Source: Streptosporangiaceae bacterium (GTDB taxonomy: Bacteria; Actinomycetota; Actinomycetes; Streptosporangiales; Streptosporangiaceae). Taken from it: 5,675 bases of DNA. The notes below the pieces were generated by a model, which was not told where the DNA came from, made no database searches, and saw nothing but the letters and a program-made list of their open reading frames with translations. Position numbers and translations under genes: made by a program. This document shows, piece by piece, positions 1-5,108 of the stretch (position 1 is the first letter of the stretch; the number at the start of each line of letters is the position of its first letter). Where the stretch lies: the NCBI GenBank assembly GCA_030040475.1, contig JASHTQ010000666.1:1-5675 (forward strand), written 5' to 3'.

Positions 1-253
1 GCCGCGGCCGACGGCACGCGGCCTTCAGTCACCAGACGCAGGCGGTCGGCGGCGGCGCGTGCTTCGGCCAGAGCCTCGCGTGGATTTCCGGTCAGTTCAT
101 CCCAACAGGTGTTAACGCGTACAAGGGCGAATTCTACAATGTGCGCTGGGGAGGATTCCAGCTGGGACGGGTGCTCACTGATTCGGCCAGGCGTGAAGGC
201 GTGCTCCCGTTTTAACGGCTTAACCGCGATGGGGAAAGTCCGTGCAGGGCCTG

Positions 254-283
254 GCGCGAGAGGAAGCCCGTTATCTCTCGCGC
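254..283. promoter_or_regulatory. Leader hairpin, 9-bp perfect stem
   Basis: GCGCGAGAG (254-262) is the exact reverse complement of CTCTCGCGC (275-283), leaving a 12-base loop. No T-run follows on the plus strand, so it is not a canonical intrinsic terminator. It lies about 90 bases before the GTG of the cyclic-nucleotide-binding gene, so it could be a structured 5' leader, a factor-assisted terminator of something upstream, or an operator. The stem is seen directly; the role is inferred. Confidence 0.4.
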
Positions 284-307
284 GCCGACGACAGAACGTA
301 ATTTGCC

Positions 308-331
308 GGTCCGGACCGCATCATACGGACC
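308..331. promoter_or_regulatory. Palindrome GGTCCGGACC with a repeated half-site
   Basis: Bases 308-317 form a perfect 10-bp palindrome. The half-site CGGACC occurs at 312-317 and again at 326-331, 14 bases apart start to start, so the second copy also pairs with GGTCCG at 308-313. It lies 39-62 bases upstream of the GTG start, in a region likely to contain the promoter, so it may be a transcription-factor operator. GC-rich genomes produce such short palindromes by chance, so support is modest. Confidence 0.3.
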
Positions 332-337
332 TCACCG

Positions 338-361
338 CCCGTGGTAGGGCCCGTGGTAGGG
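338..361 (+). repeat. Perfect 12-bp tandem duplication at the ribosome binding site
   Basis: CCCGTGGTAGGG occurs at 338-349 and again, immediately adjacent and identical, at 350-361. The second copy runs into the purine tract AGGGGGAG (358-365) that serves as the Shine-Dalgarno sequence of the gene starting with GTG at 370. The two copies therefore present two AGGG motifs, only the second at a usable distance. A tandem repeat here could change copy number by slippage and alter the leader. Confidence 0.75.
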
Positions 362-365
362 GGAG
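358..365 (+). promoter_or_regulatory. Ribosome binding site deciding the GTG start at 370
   Basis: AGGGGGAG ends four bases before GTG 370, or six bases if AGGGGG is taken as the core. It is the best purine tract in the leader. It supports a GTG start over the in-frame ATG at 229, which would add 47 residues of non-domain sequence. Confidence 0.65.
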
Positions 366-369
366 CCCA

Positions 370-846
370 GTGTCCTTTTTCGACTACCCGAACGAGCAGC
401 CCGCCGCATCCGATCAGGTGGAACAGCTGCTGGCGGACGCCTCCGAAGCGGAGTGGGTGACCCTGCTGCGGCATACCAGGCACCGCAGGTTCGGTGCGGG
501 CGAGACGGTCGTGACGGCGGGGGAGCGGGAGCGGTCGCTGTACCTCGTCCTCGACGGCCGGCTGGAGGTGCTGGCAGAGCACGGCAGGCGGAGGCTCCGG
601 CGGATCGCGACGATCGAGGTCGGCAGCGTGCTCGGGGAGCTGTCGTTCTTCGACGGCGCCCCCCGTTCGGCGATGGTCCGCACGATGACGCCCGCCGTTC
701 TCGCCGAGCTGTCGCCGACCGAGTTCGACGCCCTGGCGGCCGCGAACCCGGTCCTGGCCAGGCGCCTGCTGTTGGACCTCGGCCGGATCCTGGCGCAGCG
801 GCTGCGGGCGGCCCAGCGCAACGCGTCGATGGCGGGAGTCAACTGA
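370..846 (+). CDS. Stand-alone cyclic-nucleotide-binding domain protein
   Basis: The product has 158 residues and is essentially one cyclic-nucleotide-binding domain of the Crp/PKA-regulatory-subunit family, at about residues 30-145. The beta-roll begins around FGAGETVVTAGE (41-52) and continues through LYLVLDGRLEVL (58-68). The phosphate-binding cassette is GELSFFDGAPRSA (89-101): Glu90 is placed to contact the ribose and Arg99 the cyclic phosphate, the two residues that mark a binding-competent site in this family. A helix rich in Leu and Arg follows (about 126-148). No helix-turn-helix, kinase, channel or catalytic domain is attached, so it is not a Crp-type transcription factor by itself and probably acts by protein contact. 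It is cytoplasmic, with no signal or membrane segment. Its stop overlaps the start of the FHA-redox fusion by one base (TGATG), implying translational coupling, and a nucleotide cyclase lies in the convergent pair. The GTG start rests on the ribosome binding site and the domain boundary. Ligand identity (cAMP or cGMP) is not determined. Confidence 0.88.
   Translation: MSFFDYPNEQPAASDQVEQLLADASEAEWVTLLRHTRHRRFGAGETVVTAGERERSLYLVLDGRLEVLAEHGRRRLRRIATIEVGSVLGELSFFDGAPRSAMVRTMTPAVLAELSPTEFDALAAANPVLARRLLLDLGRILAQRLRAAQRNASMAGVN
834..838 (+). promoter_or_regulatory. Ribosome binding site for the FHA-redox fusion
   Basis: GGGAG lies inside the last codons of the upstream gene, seven bases before the ATG at 846. 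Together with the TGATG stop-start overlap, it fixes the start of the fusion gene and indicates coupled translation. The much longer open frame that begins before 846 on this strand is only a shadow of the upstream gene. Confidence 0.75.
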
Positions 847-3800
847 TGGCGGGGGCACCGATCATCGAGATCAGGGAGCCGGGCAAGCCGGTCCGCCGGG
901 TGGTCGTGGACCGCGCGATCGAGGTCGGCAGGGACTGCGACGGCGAGGTGCTGGCCGACCAGGGCGTGTCCCGGCGTCACCTGAGGCTGGTGCCGAGCCC
1001 GGTCGCGCTGTCCGTGGTCGACCTCGGCAGCACGAACGGGACGCTGCTCAACGGGGTGCGGATAACCGGCCGGGCGGTGCTCGAGCCCGGTTCCGTGGTC
1101 CGCCTCGGCGGCACCGAGATCATGATGGTCGGCCGCGAGGAGACGGTCGAGCGCGAGATCCCGGTCGAGCCGATGACGGCCAGGCGGACCGTGATCGGCA
1201 GCCAGGCGGCCAGCCTGGTCATACCGCCGCCCCCGCCGGTCCCCGTCGCGGCGGCGGCGCCGCGGCCGCCCTCGGCGGTCTCGACGTTCTGGGCGCGGGT
1301 CTTCGGCACCGTCCCGCGCAAGGGCGAGCCGCTGTTCCCCGCCTACACCGAGATGCGCCGCCGGATACCGATCCGGGCCTGGCACGCGATCAGGATCGCC
1401 AGCGTGCTCGCCTACGTCGCGCTGTGCGTCACGCTCTGGTTCCGCCCGGCCGGCGGGCAGTTCTGGTTCTTCAAGGTGGTCGTCCCGCTGCTGCCGATCC
1501 TGTTCTTCACCGCGCCGGGGCTGTGGCGCAACATCTGCCCGCTGGCCGCGGCCAACCAGGCGCCGCGCGTGCTCGGCTTCACCCGGGCGTTCACCGCGCC
1601 GGAGTGGTTCCGCAAGTACGGCGTCCTGATCTCCATCGTCTTGTTCTTCGGCATCACGAGCACGCGCATCGCGTTCTTCAACGCCAACGGGGCGGGCCTG
1701 AGCGCGCTGCTCTCGCTGACGATCCTGTCTGCCTTCTTCGCCGGGGTCACGTTCAAGGGCAAGAGCGGGTGGTGCAGCAGCGTCTGCCCGCTGCTGCCGC
1801 TGCAGCGCGTCTACGGCCAGACGCCGTTCGCCAAGGTGCCCAACAGTCACTGCCAGCCCTGCGTGGGCTGCACGAAGAACTGCTATGACTTCCGGCCCAG
1901 CGTCGCCTACCAGGCGGACCTGCACGAGCCCGACCCGGCCTGGACCTCGCCGCGGAAGCTGTTCGTCTCGGCCCTGCCCGGCTTCGTGCTGGGGTTCTTC
2001 CTGCTCGTTGACCACCCGGGCCTCGCGCTTCCCGAGGTCTACCTGCGCCTGGCGCTGTTCTTCCTGGGCAGCGTCGGGCTCTTCTACGCGGTGGCGGCGT
2101 TCCTGCCATGGCTGAGCACCACGCTGCAGATCGCCCTGTGGGGCGCGACCGCGATCAGCATCTTCTACTGGTTCGCCGGCCTCACCCTGGAGGATTCGTT
2201 CGCCACGATCACCGGCCTGCACCTGAGCTGGCTGCGGTGGGCGATCCGGGGGGTCGTGTGGTTCCTCGCCGTGTTCTGGATCGCCAGGACCTACGTCAAG
2301 GGACGCCAGTACGAGGAGGAGGTCGCCTCGCGCAACCTGCCGGTGATCCAGATCAGCCCGCGGGCGAAGAAGGCCGCGGAGAAGACCGTGGGGACCGGCG
2401 CCGGCGGGCCGGAGGTCACGTTCACGGGCAGCCAGGCCCCGGCCAAGGCCGACGTCGGGATGAGCCTGCTGGCCCTGGCCGAGCGCGAGCGCCAGCCGAT
2501 CGAGGCCGGCTGCCGGATGGGCGTGTGCGGCGCCGACCCGGTCGCGGTGCTCGACGGCGGCGGCTGCCTGTCCTCGCCCGACGAGGACGAGCTCAACACG
2601 CTGCGGCGGCTCGGGTTCGCCGACAACACCCGGATGGCGTGTGTGGCGCGGATCCAGTCCGGCCCGGTGACCGTGTCCCTCACCCCGGAACCCGGCAACC
2701 CGCAGCAGAACCAGCCCGCCGACTTCGACCGGTCGATCGTCAGCGTCGTCGTGCTCGGGAACGGCATCGCCGGCGTGACCGCGGCCGACTTCGTGCGCCG
2801 CGGCCACCCGGACTGCGAGATCCACGTGGTCGGCAGCGAGTCGCACGTGCTGTACAACCGGATGGGCATCTCCCGGCTGGTCTTCGGCCGGTCCGCCATG
2901 CAGGGCCTGTACCTGCTGCCCGAGCAGTGGTACGACGACCACCAGGTCGTCGCCTGGCTGAACACGATGGTCAACAGGATCGACCTGGCCTCCAAGCGGG
3001 TGTTCCTCGCCACCGGCGACACCCTCGCCTATGATCGGCTGATCCTCGCCATGGGCAGCAACAGCGCGGTGCCGCCGGTGGACGGGTTCGGCCGCCCAGG
3101 CAGCTTCGTGCTGCGCAGCGCGGCGGACGCCATGCAGATCCGGTCCTACGCCCAGCAGCACGGCTGCCGCGACGCCGTGGTGGCGGGCGGCGGCCTGCTC
3201 GGGCTCGAGGGAGCGCACTCGCTGCTCGAGCTCGGGCTGCGGGTGACCGTGCTGGAACGCGGCCAGCGGCTGCTCTCCCGCCAGATCGACGAGCGCTGCA
3301 GCGAGATCGTCGACGCATACTTCAGGCGGATCGGGATGCACGTGCTCTACCGTGCCGAGTCGCAGGCCCTGACCGGTGCGGACCGGATCGGCAGCCTGAC
3401 CCTCAAGGACGGGCGCACGCTGCCCTGCGACGTGTTCCTCGCGGCGGTCGGGATCCGGCCTAACTCCGAGCTCGCGAAGCAGGCGGGCATCGCGGTCAAC
3501 CGCGGTGTCATCGTCAACGACCGGATGGAGACCTCGGTCCCCGGCGTGTACGCGGCGGGCGACGTGGCCGAGCACGACGGGCAGGTCTACGGGCTGTGGC
3601 CGATCGCGGCCAAGCAGGGCGAGACCGCCGCGGTGAACGCGCTCGGCGGCAGCGCCGAGCTCGTCTCCGAGGTTCCCGCCACGATCCTCAAGGGCGTCGG
3701 CATCGACCTGTTCTCGATCGGCAAGGTCGCGGCGGAGCCCGGCGACGAGATCGTCGTCGACGAGGACACCGACCCCGCGGCGCCGTCCTACCGGAGGCTG

Positions 3801-3986
3801 CTGATCTCCGAAGGACGGGCGTCCGGCGCCATCGTGCTCGGGAACCACCCCGAGCTGGTGGCCGCGGTCACCAAGGCGGTCAAGGATCACGCCCAGATCT
3901 CCCCGGCGCAGGTCGCCGAGCTGCGGCGCGGTGACTGGGACGTGCTGAAGAACCTCGGCCGGGTGTCAGAGCCTGCGGGCGCCTAG
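846..3986 (+). CDS. FHA / NapH-like [4Fe-4S] membrane / [2Fe-2S] ferredoxin / NirB-like FAD oxidoreductase fusion
   Basis: A 1046-residue multidomain membrane redox protein. Residues 20-98 are an FHA domain with VGR (27-29), SRRH (42-45) and STNGT (62-66), which in this family bind phosphothreonine. A Pro/Ala linker follows (about 126-145). Eight likely membrane helices lie near 183-199, 205-223, 258-278, 284-303, 372-390, 398-420, 424-446 and 466-483. Between helices 4 and 5 are C310-x3-C314-P and C336-x2-C339-x2-C342-x3-C346, a NapH/NosR-like arrangement giving one [4Fe-4S] motif; C231-P follows helix 2. Residues 523-615 resemble a plant-type [2Fe-2S] ferredoxin (C556, C561, C599) with Asp564 where the third Cys is expected. 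Residues 631-1015 form a pyridine-nucleotide oxidoreductase: FAD motif GNGIAG (638-643), NAD(P) motif GGGLLG (781-786), FAD closing motif GVYAAGDVAE (900-909), and a NirB-like GIDLFSIG (952-959). No redox-active CxxC of disulfide reductases is seen. An even helix number puts the FHA domain, clusters and flavin all on the cytoplasmic side. Electron donor and acceptor are unknown. Confidence 0.87.
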   Translation: MAGAPIIEIREPGKPVRRVVVDRAIEVGRDCDGEVLADQGVSRRHLRLVPSPVALSVVDLGSTNGTLLNGVRITGRAVLEPGSVVRLGGTEIMMVGREETVEREIPVEPMTARRTVIGSQAASLVIPPPPPVPVAAAAPRPPSAVSTFWARVFGTVPRKGEPLFPAYTEMRRRIPIRAWHAIRIASVLAYVALCVTLWFRPAGGQFWFFKVVVPLLPILFFTAPGLWRNICPLAAANQAPRVLGFTRAFTAPEWFRKYGVLISIVLFFGITSTRIAFFNANGAGLSALLSLTILSAFFAGVTFKGKSGWCSSVCPLLPLQRVYGQTPFAKVPNSHCQPCVGCTKNCYDFRPSVAYQADLHEPDPAWTSPRKLFVSALPGFVLGFFLLVDHPGLALPEVYLRLALFFLGSVGLFYAVAAFLPWLSTTLQIALWGATAISIFYWFAGLTLEDSFATITGLHLSWLRWAIRGVVWFLAVFWIARTYVKGRQYEEEVASRNLPVIQISPRAKKAAEKTVGTGAGGPEVTFTGSQAPAKADVGMSLLALAERERQPIEAGCRMGVCGADPVAVLDGGGCLSSPDEDELNTLRRLGFADNTRMACVARIQSGPVTVSLTPEPGNPQQNQPADFDRSIVSVVVLGNGIAGVTAADFVRRGHPDCEIHVVGSESHVLYNRMGISRLVFGRSAMQGLYLLPEQWYDDHQVVAWLNTMVNRIDLASKRVFLATGDTLAYDRLILAMGSNSAVPPVDGFGRPGSFVLRSAADAMQIRSYAQQHGCRDAVVAGGGLLGLEGAHSLLELGLRVTVLERGQRLLSRQIDERCSEIVDAYFRRIGMHVLYRAESQALTGADRIGSLTLKDGRTLPCDVFLAAVGIRPNSELAKQAGIAVNRGVIVNDRMETSVPGVYAAGDVAEHDGQVYGLWPIAAKQGETAAVNALGGSAELVSEVPATILKGVGIDLFSIGKVAAEPGDEIVVDEDTDPAAPSYRRLLISEGRASGAIVLGNHPELVAAVTKAVKDHAQISPAQVAELRRGDWDVLKNLGRVSEPAGA

Positions 3987-5108
3987 CGTCTCGACCGCCT
4001 GGGTGCGCCCCTTGACCTGGATCGCCGAGGCCGGCGTGAACGCGAAGCCCATCGAGGTCGCGCGGTGCACGGCGTCGGTCACCAGCACGTCAGGCCTGCC
4101 CTCCCGGCCGGCCAGGCCGGACAGCCGGAACGCCACGTTCGTCGCGTCGCCGAGCACCGTCACCAGCATCCCGGTCAGCTGGCTGACCGCCGCGGGGCCG
4201 CTGGCGATCCCCCAGCCCATCCGCAGCGGGCCGCCGTCCGGATCGCGCACATCCAGGCCTGCCGCGATCCGCGGCAGGCTCTCTGCCGACTCGATCGCGA
4301 AGGTCACCGCCTCCTTCGCGGCCTCGGGCACGGCGTCGGTCTCCCAGGTCGCGAAGAACGCGTCGCCCACGTAGTTGCTCAGCGTCCCGTGATGCCGGGC
4401 GAGGATCCGCCGCAGCTCGGCGTAGAGGCGGTCGATGTTCTCGAGCAGCACGCGGTCGTCGGCGCTCTCGGCGATGGTCGAGAAGGAGAGGATGTCGCCG
4501 ACCACCATGACCATGTCGGTGACGTTGATCTCCCGCAGCGTCGCCATTGCGGCGGCGGTCGACGTGGCGGAGAACCGCCGCGAGCGGAACTGCAGTTCCG
4601 CCTGCCCCAGCCGTATCCGGTCACCTGGCTTGATCGTGACCGGTATGGATCGCTCGATCCGCTTCCCGTTGAGCCGGGTCCCGTTCGTGCTGTGGTCGGT
4701 CAGCCAGGCCTGGTCGCCCGCGAAGTCGAGCCGCACCTCCAGGTGCGTCCTGGAGATGGCCGGGTCCTCGATCAGCAGCCGGTGTCGTTCCTCCACGCCG
4801 GCGCATTCCCTGCCGACGGCAACCCAGTCGTAGACCGGCGTCGAATGCTCCTCGGCAAGATCGGGCGCGATGACCAGCACGGCAGGAATGCTCCCCGCGT
4901 CCGCGTCACCCGCGTCTTCGCCGCCCGCCTGCTGGGCGCCCGCCGCCTGCTGGGCGCCCGCGTCCTCGGCGCCCGCGTCCGCAGAGCCCGCCTCCGGTTC
5001 GCCGGCCTTCGTTCTGCTTCCCGCTGCTGTGCTCGCGCCTACCGTGCTTGGTGCTGCCGTGCTTGCCGCCGCCGGGCCGGGCTGATCGGACTCGGCGTCA
5101 TCGGCCAT
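3966..5108 (-). CDS. FHA-domain class III adenylate/guanylate cyclase
   Basis: A 380-residue soluble protein predicted to convert ATP (or GTP) to a cyclic nucleotide. Residues 1-75 are a disordered Ala/Gly/Glu/Gln/Asp-rich tail with a short duplicated GAQQA element. Residues 78-174 are an FHA domain: VGR (98-100), ISRTH (118-122), STNGTRLNG (140-148). Residues about 195-375 are a class III cyclase domain. Metal-binding aspartates are Asp205 (GDILSF) and Asp249 ([11 protein letters not shown]). The transition-state pair is Asn324 and Arg328 (TNVAFRL). Thr317 occupies the second base-selecting position, as in class IIIb enzymes. The usual base-selecting Lys, four residues before the second Asp, is replaced by Asn245, so ATP specificity cannot be assumed. 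The ATG at 5108 is chosen because it overlaps the upstream FHA gene by 11 bases and begins the protein just before the low-complexity tail; an in-frame ATG at 5252 would run through the upstream gene and gives Arg/Ser-rich nonsense. The 3' end overlaps the convergent fusion gene by 21 bases. FHA-linked cyclases are expected to respond to Ser/Thr phosphorylation. Confidence 0.9.
   Translation of the reverse strand: MADDAESDQPGPAAASTAAPSTVGASTAAGSRTKAGEPEAGSADAGAEDAGAQQAAGAQQAGGEDAGDADAGSIPAVLVIAPDLAEEHSTPVYDWVAVGRECAGVEERHRLLIEDPAISRTHLEVRLDFAGDQAWLTDHSTNGTRLNGKRIERSIPVTIKPGDRIRLGQAELQFRSRRFSATSTAAAMATLREINVTDMVMVVGDILSFSTIAESADDRVLLENIDRLYAELRRILARHHGTLSNYVGDAFFATWETDAVPEAAKEAVTFAIESAESLPRIAAGLDVRDPDGGPLRMGWGIASGPAAVSQLTGMLVTVLGDATNVAFRLSGLAGREGRPDVLVTDAVHRATSMGFAFTPASAIQVKGRTQAVETLGARRL
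3977..4010. terminator. Possible bidirectional hairpin at the convergent gene ends
   Basis: GGGCGC (3977-3982) pairs exactly with GCGCCC (4005-4010), with further pairing possible across a one-base bulge and a loop of about 20 bases. It spans the stop codon of the plus-strand fusion (3984-3986) and lies just inside the 3' end of the cyclase gene. There is no T-tract on either side, so it is at best a weak or factor-assisted terminator. With the two genes overlapping, no other space for a terminator exists here. Confidence 0.2.
4927..4961 (-). repeat. 18-bp tandem repeat in the cyclase N-terminal tail
   Basis: A 17-base unit beginning GCCTGCTGGG on the plus strand occurs at 4927-4943 and again at 4945-4961, an 18-base period. 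A degenerate third unit follows. On the coding strand it produces the duplicated Ala-Gly-Ala-Gln-Gln element around residues 50-61 of the cyclase, inside the disordered N-terminal tail. The in-frame period means copy-number change would lengthen or shorten the tail without breaking the gene. Confidence 0.7.

Larger units (their letters stand above)
1..369. other. Upstream region without a supportable gene
   Basis: No convincing coding region lies here. The frame of the downstream gene stays open across this stretch on the plus strand, but its translation is Arg/Ser-rich, resembles no known fold, and is preceded by no good ribosome binding site. On the minus strand, bases 1 to about 107 read with good actinobacterial codon use and an Ala/Glu/Arg-rich helical look, but that frame has no ATG, GTG or TTG start further upstream, so it could only be a gene remnant or chance. 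The stretch around 110-320 is visibly less GC-rich than the genes and contains a hairpin, a palindrome and a tandem repeat, listed separately. It most likely holds the promoter and leader of the plus-strand pair. I could not pick a confident -35/-10 pair; TACAAT at 135-140 is -10-like but has no clear partner. Confidence 0.5.

Noticed and set aside
231..242. GGGGAAAGTCCG resembling the P4 GAGGAAAGTCC element of RNase P RNA
   Set aside because: The remaining RNase P core elements are not seen at the expected distance of several hundred bases, and the downstream sequence becomes protein-coding at 370.
109..369. Extending the cyclic-nucleotide-binding protein to an ATG/TTG start far upstream (for example ATG 229 or the start at 109)
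   Set aside because: The added residues are Arg/Ser/Gly-rich, fall outside the domain, and lack a ribosome binding site. GTG 370 has AGGGGGAG directly upstream.
453..845. Extending the fusion protein N-terminally in its open frame before 846
   Set aside because: That part is an out-of-frame reading of the cyclic-nucleotide-binding gene. The ATG at 846 has a well-placed GGGAG and begins right before the FHA domain.
414..3890. An 1158-codon open frame on the minus strand opposite the cyclic-nucleotide-binding gene and the fusion gene
   Set aside because: Its translation is a run of Arg, Asp, His, Gly and Pro without any recognisable fold, typical of the antisense frame of a GC-rich gene. The plus strand in the same place encodes clear domains.
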